In this document: positions 8,655 to 17,602 of the stretch, piece by piece
How positions within the stretch are numbered: the first letter of the stretch is position 1
How the letters are laid out: every line of letters starts with the position of its first letter
Assembly (NCBI GenBank): GCA_903847195.1
Contig: CAINCZ010000142.1
Coordinates: forward strand, 1-64,000
DNA from: an uncultured Acidobacteriota bacterium
Lineage (GTDB): Bacteria; Acidobacteriota; Terriglobia; Terriglobales; CAINCZ01
DNA: 64,000 bases
Direction: 5' to 3'
Notes under the pieces: model-generated
What the model saw: only the letters and a program-made list of their open reading frames with translations
Database searches by the model: none
What the model was told of the DNA's origin: nothing
Translations under genes and position numbers: made by a program

Positions 8655-9461
8655 TTACCGGAACGAGATGTGGTTTCCGCAATGCGCTACGATGGTCTGT
8701 CCCGTGATGGCGCTGGCCTCGTCTGATGCCAGGAAGACGCAGACGTTCGCCAACTCAAACTCCTCGGCGGGCCGCTTCAGCGAATAGTTCCCCATCTCCC
8801 GGCCGAGCGCTTGCTCAAAGGGAATGCCGGCGGCCTTCGCCCGGCCTTCGATGATGCGGATCAACCGCTCGCCCTTCACCGCCGCGGCGCTGACGCAATT
8901 GACCCGGATGTTGTACTCGCCAACCTCCTGCGCAAGGGTTTCCGTCAAACCGATCACGCCCATCTTGGCGCAGCAATAACCGGCGCGCATGGGATAGCCC
9001 GACCTGCCGTCGCCGGACCGGCCGCCTTCGGCCCCGATATTGATGACGATGCCCTGTTTGCGTGGAATCATCAGCCGCAGCGCTTCTCGGGCGCACAGCA
9101 TGCTTCCCGTGAGGTCGATCGAAATGATCTCATTCCAGTCGGCCAGCGTCATGTCGACCACGTTGCAGGTAGGGCCGCCGATGCCGCTGTTGTTGACCAG
9201 AATGTCGATCTGCCCAAACCGTTTGACGGCCTCGGCCACCATGTTGATGATGTCCTGCTCTTTCGTCACGTCGGTGACGATGGCTTCCGCGGTGCCGCCG
9301 GCGGCCCGCAGTTCGGCGGTGGTCTTGTCCAGGTTCTCTTTGTTTCGGGCGGCCAGAACCACCTTGGCGCCTTCCCGCACAAATGCCTTGGCAATGGCTT
9401 TGCCGATGCCACTGCCTCCGCCGGTGATGATGGCCACCTTATCTTTTAGTCTCGCGCTCAT
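8655..9461 (-). CDS. Short-chain dehydrogenase/reductase (SDR)
   Basis: A 268-residue classical SDR. It has the TGGGSGIG nucleotide-binding motif near residue 14, the NNSG motif (LVNNSGIGG) and a catalytic-type GYCCAK. In the last, Tyr precedes CCAK, giving Y-x3-K with residues YPMRAGYCCAK, so the Tyr and Lys are kept. The Ser position is less standard (NIGAEGGRSGDGRS). It likely oxidises or reduces a hydroxyl/keto group with NAD(P). It is the last gene of the minus-strand operon, 43 bases downstream of the M24-fold gene, and probably acts on a product of the ring-opening steps encoded upstream. The substrate is not predictable. Confidence 0.85.
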   Translation of the reverse strand: MSARLKDKVAIITGGGSGIGKAIAKAFVREGAKVVLAARNKENLDKTTAELRAAGGTAEAIVTDVTKEQDIINMVAEAVKRFGQIDILVNNSGIGGPTCNVVDMTLADWNEIISIDLTGSMLCAREALRLMIPRKQGIVINIGAEGGRSGDGRSGYPMRAGYCCAKMGVIGLTETLAQEVGEYNIRVNCVSAAAVKGERLIRIIEGRAKAAGIPFEQALGREMGNYSLKRPAEEFELANVCVFLASDEASAITGQTIVAHCGNHISFR

Positions 9462-9504
9462 TGTTTCCTCTTCATCAGAAATGGATGCGCCGCCGTGCGG
9501 ACGC

Positions 9505-10695
9505 TTACAGAACCGTGATCTCGCTTGGATACAGGTGCAGACGCTCTGCCCCGCTCTCCGTCGTCAGATAGTTGTTGCCGCAGATGGCAAAAACGTCTTT
9601 GCCGATAGCATAAGGGTGAACCGCGATGTTCATGCCCGCCTTGATCTTCCAGGGTTCATCGGGCCGGAGGTTCGGCCGGTCCACCAGCGAGAGCCCCTGG
9701 CCGTGAGCAAAGGAGCGCCCCGGCGAAGTGTAGCCCCGCTTGGCAATGAAATCGCGGTAAGCAATCCAGAAGTCCTTGGGGTCGGCGCCGGTCACGAGGT
9801 TCTTGGCGGTGATCGCCTCGAACTCGGCGGCGGCGCCAAACGCGTCCTGCAGCAGCTGGGTGGGCTGCTTGCCGATGACAAAGACGCGCAGGATTTCCGT
9901 GTAATAGCCGCCTGATCCGTTGACTTCGATCAGCACGGTGACCTGGTCTCCATACTTGATCACGCGGTTCTGGAAATGGGGAATATCAAACGGGACGAAG
10001 GTGCCCAGCGGTCCAGAGCCGACCTGCACCAGGCCGCGCTCGCTTCCATGGCTGCTGAGAAAGCGGTGGATTTCGGCGTAGACCTCCATATCCCGCTTGC
10101 CCGGCTTGATGATGTTCTTCAGCTCCCACGCACAGGCGTCCTGCATGGCCGCCGTGCCGCGGATCAGCTCGATCTCCTCGGCGCTCTTGATGACGCGCAA
10201 CTCGTCGATCCAGTCGGTGGCATCGACGAAGGTGGCGTCCGGAAGGCGCTTGACCAGACCCTCGTAGAACGTGATCGGGATGAAGCCGCGCTCGACCAGG
10301 CCGATCGTGGGCTTCTTCTTTTCCCCAAGCACCTTGGCCGCCAGCTCGGCGTCATACTCATTGGTGTAATGGATGGTCGAGAAGTAGCAGGCTCCCCAGC
10401 GGTTCTTGATGCCTCGGGCAGCCCACGCCGGCGGCCAGTTTTCTCCGGGCGGATCAACCCCGCAGACGATGGTCGTCATCTCGTCGTCCACCGGGAAGAT
10501 CGCGGTCATGGGGAACTGATGCCGGGCGGTGAAGTCGGTAAACCACCGCAGCGTGCCTCCCATGAACTCCTCGGAGTTCTGGATCACCAGGTAGTCGATC
10601 TTGCGCTGCCGCATCTGTTCGCGGACCAGGTTCCAGCGGCGCTCCAGCTCAGCCGTCGAGACGCACTTCGTCAGTCGTTGTTTCGGATCTTCCAC
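9505..10695 (-). CDS. M24-fold (creatinase/aminopeptidase P-like) protein without canonical metal ligands
   Basis: A 396-residue protein with an N-terminal creatinase domain (residues about 10-165) and a C-terminal pita-bread domain (about 175-390). In metal-dependent M24 peptidases the ligands are Asp, Asp, His, Glu, Glu. Here I read Glu257 (LIEVNG) and Glu267 (YYTEILR) at the Asp positions, His331 (FAHGQGL) kept, His360 (NIAVHP) at the first Glu and Gly373 (ICGNNY) at the second. That pattern resembles the metal-free creatinase branch, which cleaves C-N bonds of small molecules rather than peptides. In this operon it may hydrolyse a carbamoyl- or amidino-type product of the hydantoinase-like enzymes. 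The actual substrate is unknown. Confidence 0.8.
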   Translation of the reverse strand: MEDPKQRLTKCVSTAELERRWNLVREQMRQRKIDYLVIQNSEEFMGGTLRWFTDFTARHQFPMTAIFPVDDEMTTIVCGVDPPGENWPPAWAARGIKNRWGACYFSTIHYTNEYDAELAAKVLGEKKKPTIGLVERGFIPITFYEGLVKRLPDATFVDATDWIDELRVIKSAEEIELIRGTAAMQDACAWELKNIIKPGKRDMEVYAEIHRFLSSHGSERGLVQVGSGPLGTFVPFDIPHFQNRVIKYGDQVTVLIEVNGSGGYYTEILRVFVIGKQPTQLLQDAFGAAAEFEAITAKNLVTGADPKDFWIAYRDFIAKRGYTSPGRSFAHGQGLSLVDRPNLRPDEPWKIKAGMNIAVHPYAIGKDVFAICGNNYLTTESGAERLHLYPSEITVL

Positions 10696-10775
10696 GCCGT
10701 TGCACTCCTCTCAAGGTTCGATACGTGTTGCCCGCTCAACGCGGGGTTTGCCACATGAGGTGCGTGGCATCGGGC

Positions 10776-12143
10776 CTACTTGGCTGCGGAAGCCGCCGTT
10801 GGAACCTCGATACCCTCTTGCTTCTCGCGCGCAAGCAGGAAGGCCGCAACCGATCCAATCAGCGCGGGAGCCGCCGTCATGTAGAGGAGATTGGACACGG
10901 ACGTACCCGTACTGAGTAGGAATCCTCCCACGACCGGGCCGATGATTGAACCGACGCGTCCAAAGCCTGACGCCCAACCAACACCCGTAGAACGCATGCT
11001 CGTGCGGTAGGTGGCCGAGGCAACCGAGTACATTGTCATCTGCGAACCGGTCAGGAAAAAGCCGGAGAAGAACACGGTCGCGACCAGGGCCACGACCATT
11101 CCCTGGCTGGCGCCCAGCGCCGCGATGAAGACGCAGGCCAGAATGAAGCCGAATCCCATCACGCGCCGTCCATCGACGCGGCGGCTATACCAGCCGAGCA
11201 GGACGCCGCCAACCGCGCCGCCAACCGAGAAGATCGCCCCGATGAAGATGGCGCGCTTCAATGGAATTCCCGATTGCCGCAGCAGGGAAGGCAGCCAACT
11301 CAGCAGCAGGTAGGTCAGCAGGTAGCCGATGAAGAACAGGACCCAGAGCAAAAGGGTGCTGGTGAGGCGTCCGCCGGTAAACAGGCTCTTCGCCGGCGAT
11401 CCGGCGACGCGCGATTCGTTGAGCACGAATTCGTCGTTGACGGTAATGCCGCGGGCCGGGGCGATCTTGCTCATAATCCGCGCTAGTTCCGCCTGATTGG
11501 TCTTCTTGAGCGCAAGAAAGCGGATCGACTCGGGCAGCTTCCACAAAAGCACCGGCACCAGCAGGATGGGAACAATTCCGCAGGCGTAACAGGTAACTCT
11601 CCAGCCGAAGGGCGCCAGCATGGCGAAGGCGATAAAGCCGGCCAGGGCGCTGCCCAGTGGAAGCCCGCACGACATGGAATTGATCACCATCGGGCGGATG
11701 CGCGCCGGCGCATATTCCGAGACAGTGGCTACGGCATTCGGCACCACGCCGCCTAGGCCGAGACCAGCGATGAGGCGGTAGAAGATCAGCCCCTCAATCG
11801 AATTGGTCGTGCCCTGCAGCAGCGTGAACACACCGAAGACGGCGACGCCGGTGATGAGCGTAATCCGGCGGCCCAGGGTGTCGGCCGCCTGTCCTAGGAT
11901 CAGCGAGCCCAGCAGACTGCCGAGCAGCGCGGAGCCAAAGACGAGGCCGAACCTCGACATCGGGACATGCCAGCCACCGGCAATGGCCGGGGCGATGAAC
12001 GCCATCAGTGTGGCATCAATCGTATCGAGCATCATCAGCAGAAAACAGGTGGCCAGCACGACCACCTGAAACCTGCTGAAACGCTCCTCGTTAATGACAC
12101 GGGTTATGTCGATCACTGCCGGCGGCTTGGTGGCGGATGCCAT
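10776..12143 (-). CDS. MFS transporter, aromatic acid:H+ symporter (AAHS)-like
   Basis: 455 residues from the ATG at 12143, which has a GAGGAG box; an upstream GC-rich extension was rejected. About 12 hydrophobic segments are visible. The first helix carries MLDTIDATLMAF, matching the D-x-x-D pattern of PcaK/MhpT-type AAHS carriers. The loop 2-3 motif is GQAADTLGRR and the signature after helix 8 is GWYSRRVDGRR. It probably imports the organic-acid or cyclic-amide substrate of this operon by proton symport. It lies between hyuB and the M24-fold gene with gaps of 74 and 80 bases. Confidence 0.85.
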   Translation of the reverse strand: MASATKPPAVIDITRVINEERFSRFQVVVLATCFLLMMLDTIDATLMAFIAPAIAGGWHVPMSRFGLVFGSALLGSLLGSLILGQAADTLGRRITLITGVAVFGVFTLLQGTTNSIEGLIFYRLIAGLGLGGVVPNAVATVSEYAPARIRPMVINSMSCGLPLGSALAGFIAFAMLAPFGWRVTCYACGIVPILLVPVLLWKLPESIRFLALKKTNQAELARIMSKIAPARGITVNDEFVLNESRVAGSPAKSLFTGGRLTSTLLLWVLFFIGYLLTYLLLSWLPSLLRQSGIPLKRAIFIGAIFSVGGAVGGVLLGWYSRRVDGRRVMGFGFILACVFIAALGASQGMVVALVATVFFSGFFLTGSQMTMYSVASATYRTSMRSTGVGWASGFGRVGSIIGPVVGGFLLSTGTSVSNLLYMTAAPALIGSVAAFLLAREKQEGIEVPTAASAAK

Positions 12144-12217
12144 AACGCTTTCTCCTCGGCCGGAACTCGCCGGCCCTCGCGGTTGCAACACGGGATCGCC
12201 CTGCTAGGCCAAAATTG

Positions 12218-14416
12218 CTAAGCCGATTCTCCAGCCTTGGGCTTCCCCTTCTCGGTCCTGGTGAAAATCTCAACCGCCGACGCAAGATCCAGAATCACGT
12301 CGTCGGTCGGCGCTTTGCCGCGCTCGTGAAAGTCGACGGCCAACAGCGAGCCACTGGCCGGGCAATAATGCATGGTCGCCGCCAGGTTCTCGTGCAGCGT
12401 GATGTGGTACTCGGGAGGCAGACTGGTCACGGTGACCGACTTCGCCCCCGCGCGCCAGCAGGTGCTGTTCGTAGCGAGTAGATATCCGGCCTTGGTGACC
12501 ACATGGATGCCGCGTTCGTCGCGCGCCAGCAAGAGCCCGTCGCTGATGGCGCCCAGGATCGGGGCCTTCAGCAGCTTGGCGGGATTGGTGTCGAACTGGC
12601 CGACGCGCTCCAATCGGAGGCTATGCCGCAGCTTTTCGGTCGCAGCCGCGTCGACGACGCCGGCTTTGATCACGGCGCCATAGACGGCCCGGGCCGACTC
12701 CACCGATACCATTCCGCCCGCCACATCGCGGCCAACCGCTTCCGGCTCGCGCTCCAGCGGATCACCCCAGCCGCCTCCGCCCTGCCACGACACGGCAAAC
12801 ATGTCGCGGTTGGTCAGGGTCATCAGACCCGGCTTGGGCCCGAAGGTCACCCACTCACCGGGAACGCGGCGTCCGTGATCGACTGCGCTTTTACCCAGCG
12901 TCTGGCGCACGGTTGCGCCCGGCCAGCCACCACCCAGTCCAACGGAGTTAGGCACTTCCGCGCCGTGAGTCATCACCAGCGCTTCGGCCTGCTTGATGCC
13001 GCCCAGCGTGATGCCGATCTCGTTGCTCAGGCCACCGCGGAACTTGCCCGGGCCGCCTGTGTCGCACGCGAGCTTGCGATAGAAGTAGAAGAACGGAGCT
13101 GCCTGCTCGTTGCGCTCCACGTCAGGGATCGCCGAGACCGGCGAGGTGATCGGACCCCCGGCATCCACTCCGTCGCGGCAGGCAAAAGAAGCCGAGCCGC
13201 CCGAGATCGGGTCCATCAGGTGCAGACCAAACGGCTCTCCATACTGATTGATGCCACCCATGTTGAACGTTGCCATCGTCGCCTGGCCCAGCCCCTGCGC
13301 ACGGAACTGATACTTCGGCGAGGCCGACAGGAGCTTGCCGATCGCCAGCATCGTCGCATTGGCCGAGACCCATATGCCCTCAACCGTAGCCGCGCCTACC
13401 GGCGCCGGGAACTGCGCGGTGCAAAGCAGTCCGTCGGGAGCCACGACCTCCACCGGAGCCAATACGCCTTCGTTCCACTGCATGTCGTAGGCAAGCGTAG
13501 GCATCAGCGAACCGCAAACCGCGCCCTTGAGCCCGGCTCGCGTGCAGTTGATGAACCCCGGCGCCTGCTTGCTGGATCCGCTGAAGTCCAGCTTCAGGCT
13601 GTCGCCGCGCTTGGTCAGATGGACATGGACTTTGTAGAGCACGTTGGTATGCCCGTCGTGCTCCAGAAAATCCTCGGCATAGAAATCGCCGTCCGGCAGC
13701 TCGCGCAGGCGCGCGCGCATCCGGGTTTCCGACGACTCAATCATCTGCCGCATCGCCGCCTTGACCGTTTCCGGACCATAGCGGTTGACGACTTCGGCCA
13801 CGCGCCGACGCGCCACGTTGAGCGTAGCGATGAAGGCGCGGATGTCCAAACCGACGTGGCTGGGCAGCCGTGAGGCTGTCAGGATCATCTCGATGACGTC
13901 TTCGCGCGTTTCGCCCTGGTCCACTAGCTTGACGCAGGGAATCCGCATGCCTTCCTGGTAGACATCCTTCGCCTTGGGCGACCAGCTGGCAAAATCCATG
14001 CCGCCCACATCGGTCTCGTGCGCTTCTACGCCGGCCCAGGCGATGATCTCGTCACCCGCATAAATAGGCCCGACCAGCTGCACATCGTTCTGGTGCAACG
14101 AAGCAATATAGGGGTCGTTGCCGATGAACATATCACCGTCACGCACCTTCAGCTGCGGCTTGCCCATGATGTGGCGGATGAACGTGCTGCCGACAGGCGC
14201 ATGGTAGGCAACCTGGAATCCCATGGAGGCAACCGAGCCGTCGGCCGTGAACAAGCCGGTGAAGAAATCGGAAGCCTCGGTGACGGTCGGCGATCCGGAG
14301 ACGCTCTGCAAGGCGATTCGCATCTCCTCGGTGATGGCGACCAGGCGGTTGCGAATCACCTCAAACGTCACCGCGTTCATTTTCCCGTTGGACTGTATCT
14401 GTGGACCGGTTTTCAT
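12218..14416 (-). CDS. hyuB: Hydantoinase B/oxoprolinase family subunit with C-terminal extension
   Basis: A 732-residue protein starting after an AAGGAG box. Residues about 12-600 match the HyuB/acetone carboxylase alpha type: TFEVIRNRLVAITEEM, DMFIGNDPY, LDFSGSSKQAPGFINCT and, later, GGAGGWGDPLERE-like WQGGGGWGDPLERE. These enzymes work with HyuA to open cyclic amides or carboxylate ketones using ATP. Residues 602-732 form an extra domain with MHYCPASGSLLAVDFHERG, reminiscent of the acetone carboxylase gamma subunit zinc-binding region but with only one Cys. The gene overlaps hyuA by four bases (ATGA), so translation is coupled. The exact substrate (N-methylhydantoin, 5-oxoproline, caprolactam, a ketone) cannot be told from sequence. 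Confidence 0.9.
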   Translation of the reverse strand: MKTGPQIQSNGKMNAVTFEVIRNRLVAITEEMRIALQSVSGSPTVTEASDFFTGLFTADGSVASMGFQVAYHAPVGSTFIRHIMGKPQLKVRDGDMFIGNDPYIASLHQNDVQLVGPIYAGDEIIAWAGVEAHETDVGGMDFASWSPKAKDVYQEGMRIPCVKLVDQGETREDVIEMILTASRLPSHVGLDIRAFIATLNVARRRVAEVVNRYGPETVKAAMRQMIESSETRMRARLRELPDGDFYAEDFLEHDGHTNVLYKVHVHLTKRGDSLKLDFSGSSKQAPGFINCTRAGLKGAVCGSLMPTLAYDMQWNEGVLAPVEVVAPDGLLCTAQFPAPVGAATVEGIWVSANATMLAIGKLLSASPKYQFRAQGLGQATMATFNMGGINQYGEPFGLHLMDPISGGSASFACRDGVDAGGPITSPVSAIPDVERNEQAAPFFYFYRKLACDTGGPGKFRGGLSNEIGITLGGIKQAEALVMTHGAEVPNSVGLGGGWPGATVRQTLGKSAVDHGRRVPGEWVTFGPKPGLMTLTNRDMFAVSWQGGGGWGDPLEREPEAVGRDVAGGMVSVESARAVYGAVIKAGVVDAAATEKLRHSLRLERVGQFDTNPAKLLKAPILGAISDGLLLARDERGIHVVTKAGYLLATNSTCWRAGAKSVTVTSLPPEYHITLHENLAATMHYCPASGSLLAVDFHERGKAPTDDVILDLASAVEIFTRTEKGKPKAGESA

Positions 14417-16503
14417 TGGACTCTCCTTACGTGGAGATTGCCGAACTCATCTGCCGTCGCCGTGGCTCCCGGAGGAACCACCACGCTCTGTCCGGGAAAC
14501 TCAATGATTGCCGGACCGTCCACCTTGGAGCCGGCCTTGGGGAAGGTGGTCTGGTAAATGGCTGTGTCGAGCGCGTTACGCGCATCGCGGAAGACAACCT
14601 TGCGGCTTGCCGAGGCTACGAGCGGCTCGCCCTCGGAACACAGGGTCGGCGGAGGCAGCGCGCTGGTTCCGACGGCGCGAATCGAGAGGACTTCGTAACC
14701 GGCCTGCGAAAATGCCGCGCCGCGCCCGAACAGGGTCTCGTACTGGGCTTCGAACCTGGCCGTAACATCGCGGAACGCGTTCAGGTCGAAGTCGCAGGAG
14801 GCGAGAGGGATGTCGAGATGATGCGTCTGGCCGCGGTAGCGTATGGAAATCAGCTGCTCCACGCGCATATTTCCCTGCGCGTGGGCACGCGCAAGGTTGT
14901 TCTGCACTTCCACCGTGGCGTCCTTGAGTGCCGCCGAAATCTGCGCGAACTGCTCGGCGGTTGGTGCCTTGCCGGGCTTCAGCCGCACATACGCCGGACT
15001 CTCGGTCGTAAAGACCAGGTCCGAGTTCGCGGTTCCGAAAGCTGACTGGGCAGTGGCCGCGGCCGGCACCACAAAATTGTCCAGCCCCAACTCTTCGCTC
15101 AAGACCCAGGCGTGAGATGGACCGGCGCCGCCGTTGCTGACCAGCGTGAAGTCGCGCGGGTCGTAACCGCGCTCGATCGTTACCCGGCGCAGCAGGTCGG
15201 CCATGCGGCTGTCCAGGACTTCGCGGATGGCCCAGGCTGCCTCGATCACACTCATGCCCAGCGGACGGGCAACGTGCTCCTCGATGGCGCGTTCAGCGGC
15301 TGCCAGATCCAGTTTCATGCGGCCGCCGATGAAGTTGTTGGGGTCAAGCACGCCGAGAACGAGGTCGGCGTCGGTCGCCGTGGGCTGCGTGCCTCCCCGG
15401 CCATAACAGGCAGGACCGGGCGTGGAACCCGCGCTTTGCGGGCCGACGCGCAACTCACCGAAGCGCACCGAGGCGATGCTGCCGCCCCCGGCGCCGATGG
15501 AGTTGACGTCGATCGAGTGAATGCGGATCTCGCCGCCGGCGATGGCCAGCGTGGAGCGCATCATCGGCCTTCCGTCCACCACCACGCCTACATCGAAGCT
15601 CGTGCCGCCGATGTCGATCGTCAGGATGTTCTTTGCGCCAATCTGCTCGCCGATGGCCTGCGAACCCATCACCCCGCCCGCAGGTCCGGAGAACAAGGCA
15701 ACCACAGGACGGTCGTTGAGCACTTCGGTCGGCAGCACACCGCCGGCGCAGGTCATCATCAGCACCGGAACCGTCATGCCCGCCTCGCGCAAGGTGTTAC
15801 CCAGGCGAGAGAGGTAGCGGCCGGCAATGGGGCCGAGGGCGGCGTTGGCGGCGGTCGTTGACATTCTCGCGTACTCGCCGACCGAGGGAGAAATATCAGA
15901 GGAAACACTGACGAAAACGTCCGGCAGTTCTTCCTTCACCAGTTGTCGCAGGCGGTTTTCGTGGATGGGATTCTGCGTCGCCCACAAGGTGCAGATGGCA
16001 ACCGCGCCGACTCCTGCTTCCTTGACGCGCCGCAAAACGCCGCGGGCGCTCTCCTCGTTGAGTGGCTCGATGATCGTGCCGTATACGTCGATGCGCTCGT
16101 CGATCTCCATGACCAGGCTGCGCGGCACCAGCGGAGGAAAGCGGTTCCGCAGGAAGCAGTCGGTCCACTCAAGCTCATTCATGCCGGAGGTTTGCCGCAA
16201 CAGGCGCCCGACCTCCATGGTGTCGGCGAACCCACGCGTGGTTAGCACCGCGGTCTTGGCGGCATTTCCGGTCAGCAGGGCGTTCAGGCCGACCGTGGTG
16301 CCGTGGCCGAAGCGTTCAATATCGGCGCAAAACCGCTCAAAAGGCAGGGCATAGGATTCGGCGGCCAGCTTCATCGCCTGCACCACACCGCCCAGAATGT
16401 CCGGGGTGGTGGGTGACTTGAATACCCGCGCCTTCCCGTCGCTAGCGGATACCCAGACGTCGGTGAACGTCCCACCTACATCCGTTCCAACAAAAAATCC
16501 CAT
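14413..16503 (-). CDS. hyuA: Hydantoinase A/oxoprolinase family subunit (ATP-dependent)
   Basis: 696 residues from the ATG at 16503, behind a GGGGAGA box; an in-frame ATG 27 bases earlier is less likely. The N-terminus GFFVGTDVGGTFTDVWV is the phosphate-binding loop of the ASKHA-type fold. A second one, ILTIDIGGTSFDVGVVVDG, lies near residue 290. FGHGTTVGLNALL and RVTIERGYDPRDFTLVSNGG are family motifs. HyuA phosphorylates the ring carbonyl or bicarbonate, and HyuB completes hydrolysis. It is the first gene of the five-gene minus-strand operon and faces the TetR gene across a 278-base divergent promoter region. Confidence 0.92.
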   Translation of the reverse strand: MGFFVGTDVGGTFTDVWVSASDGKARVFKSPTTPDILGGVVQAMKLAAESYALPFERFCADIERFGHGTTVGLNALLTGNAAKTAVLTTRGFADTMEVGRLLRQTSGMNELEWTDCFLRNRFPPLVPRSLVMEIDERIDVYGTIIEPLNEESARGVLRRVKEAGVGAVAICTLWATQNPIHENRLRQLVKEELPDVFVSVSSDISPSVGEYARMSTTAANAALGPIAGRYLSRLGNTLREAGMTVPVLMMTCAGGVLPTEVLNDRPVVALFSGPAGGVMGSQAIGEQIGAKNILTIDIGGTSFDVGVVVDGRPMMRSTLAIAGGEIRIHSIDVNSIGAGGGSIASVRFGELRVGPQSAGSTPGPACYGRGGTQPTATDADLVLGVLDPNNFIGGRMKLDLAAAERAIEEHVARPLGMSVIEAAWAIREVLDSRMADLLRRVTIERGYDPRDFTLVSNGGAGPSHAWVLSEELGLDNFVVPAAATAQSAFGTANSDLVFTTESPAYVRLKPGKAPTAEQFAQISAALKDATVEVQNNLARAHAQGNMRVEQLISIRYRGQTHHLDIPLASCDFDLNAFRDVTARFEAQYETLFGRGAAFSQAGYEVLSIRAVGTSALPPPTLCSEGEPLVASASRKVVFRDARNALDTAIYQTTFPKAGSKVDGPAIIEFPGQSVVVPPGATATADEFGNLHVRRVQ

Positions 16504-16635
16504 CAGCAGTCTCCCCGGGCAGAAGCCCAAGTTCCATCCAACAAAAATGCGATTGCGGCAGGTTGTCTTTCGCTACGCGTACGCAGGAAAGGTGCTTCGC
16601 TTCAGGCAGGTCATTTTTTTACCAGCCGCATAATT

Positions 16636-16663
16636 TGTCAAGAACAAAATCGACTGTAGTCGA
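16636..16663 (-). promoter_or_regulatory. Candidate -35 element and palindrome ahead of the hyu operon
   Basis: On the minus strand TTGACA (16641-16636) is a perfect -35 hexamer for hyuA, although a good -10 at standard spacing is not obvious. Immediately upstream lies a 14-bp palindrome TCGACT-GT-AGTCGA (16650-16663). The position fits an operator for the divergent TetR regulator or an activator site. Confidence 0.4.
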
Positions 16664-16712
16664 AAATCGCTATAAGCTGCCCGGACACGTAGCAGGTTAC
16701 AATACGTCCACC

Positions 16713-16729
16713 GTTCGATTGCATCGAAC
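16713..16729 (+). promoter_or_regulatory. 17-bp palindrome, candidate TetR operator
   Basis: GTTCGAT-TGC-ATCGAAC is a perfect inverted repeat with 7-base arms, 53 bases before the TetR start codon. Size, symmetry and position are typical of autoregulatory TetR operators. The binding protein is inferred. Confidence 0.55.
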
Positions 16730-16781
16730 AAGAGCGGTCGGCACTTTACTCCAAACACGCTGGAGCCGGCAAGGGGCTGAG

Positions 16782-17471
16782 ATGGGCCTGCGGGAAGACA
16801 ACAAAGCGGAGAAGCTCAGGCGCATTAAGGACGCGGCTCGCCAGCTTTTCACCGAGCGCGGTTACGACGCTACCAGCACTCGCGAGATCGCCGAGCTGGC
16901 CTCGGTCAGCGTGGGAACCGTTTTCTTCTACGCACGCGACAAGGGCGATCTGGTTTGCCTTATGGCAGTGGACCGGCTGGAGAGGCAGTTTGCCCGGGCC
17001 TTTCGCGCCTGCGATCCGGCGCAGCCATTCCTGGACCAGCTGGTTTCCGTGTGTACTCATATGTTCAAGGACGCCGCCCGCAACGTTTCCCTGTCGCGCA
17101 TTCTCATCAAGGAGATGGTGGCGTATCGCAACAAGCACCGCATCGACGAGTGGGTCAACTCGAGCTTCGAGCGTCTGCTGAATTCCGCCGTGGCGACGGG
17201 CGAAGTCCGTTTCACCGAGGAGCCGGCGTTCGTGGCCCGCGCCATCGGCCTCTGCTACCTGGCCGAAATGCGGGACTGGATCATGCTGGAAAAGCCGCTG
17301 CCGGCCAGCGGCGTCGCCAGCCTGCGGCGCACCTTCACCCTGTTGCTGCAGGGACTCAACTACCAGGCGCGCGAAGCAAAAGTAATAATCGAGCGGGCCA
17401 AGCCAGGCCGCAAGTCCTCCACGCCTCGCTCTGCCGCCGGCAAGGGGCCAAGACAGACTGCGCGAAACTGA
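16782..17471 (+). CDS. TetR/AcrR family transcriptional regulator
   Basis: 229 residues from the ATG at 16782 with AAGGGG ahead; the longer frame upstream has no ribosome binding site. The N-terminal helix-turn-helix is RIKDAARQLFTERGYDATST followed by REIAELASVSVGTVFFYARDKGDL, a standard TetR DNA-binding domain. The C-terminal domain is all-helical and ligand-binding, with no recognisable subfamily. The basic tail (KPGRKSSTPRSAAGKG) is unusual but likely disordered. It is divergent from hyuA and is the obvious candidate repressor of the catabolic operon and of itself, acting through the palindromes in between. Confidence 0.9.
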   Translation: MGLREDNKAEKLRRIKDAARQLFTERGYDATSTREIAELASVSVGTVFFYARDKGDLVCLMAVDRLERQFARAFRACDPAQPFLDQLVSVCTHMFKDAARNVSLSRILIKEMVAYRNKHRIDEWVNSSFERLLNSAVATGEVRFTEEPAFVARAIGLCYLAEMRDWIMLEKPLPASGVASLRRTFTLLLQGLNYQAREAKVIIERAKPGRKSSTPRSAAGKGPRQTARN

Positions 17472-17550
17472 CTCGTGGAGCGAGATCGCCGCTGTGGTGG
17501 ACGCGGCGACACGGGCGCACTAATCTGCGAGAAATCGCGTGGTTGTTCCT

Positions 17551-17565
17551 GATGATGAGATCATC
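17551..17565. promoter_or_regulatory. 15-bp palindrome between TetR and solute-binding genes
   Basis: GATGAT-GAG-ATCATC is a perfect inverted repeat with a three-base centre. It shares the GAT-N3-ATC core and spacing with the palindrome at 16713-16729, so it may be a second site for the same regulator. The similarity is short and could be chance. Confidence 0.25.
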
Positions 17566-17602
17566 GGAACGAGTTGCAGATATTCCTCTTGGACTTTATG
17601 TG

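Noticed and set aside
9505..10695. Calling the M24-fold protein a proline aminopeptidase
   Set aside because: Four of the five metal ligands are changed, so a peptidase label is not supported.
12503..13873. A 456-codon plus-strand frame opposite hyuB
   Set aside because: His/Arg/Gln-rich composition is typical of antisense shadows, and hyuB is coding on the other strand.
16955..17602. An N-terminal extension of the solute-binding protein
   Set aside because: It is a frame-shifted shadow of the TetR gene. The family start MKNTAEVR fits at 17603.
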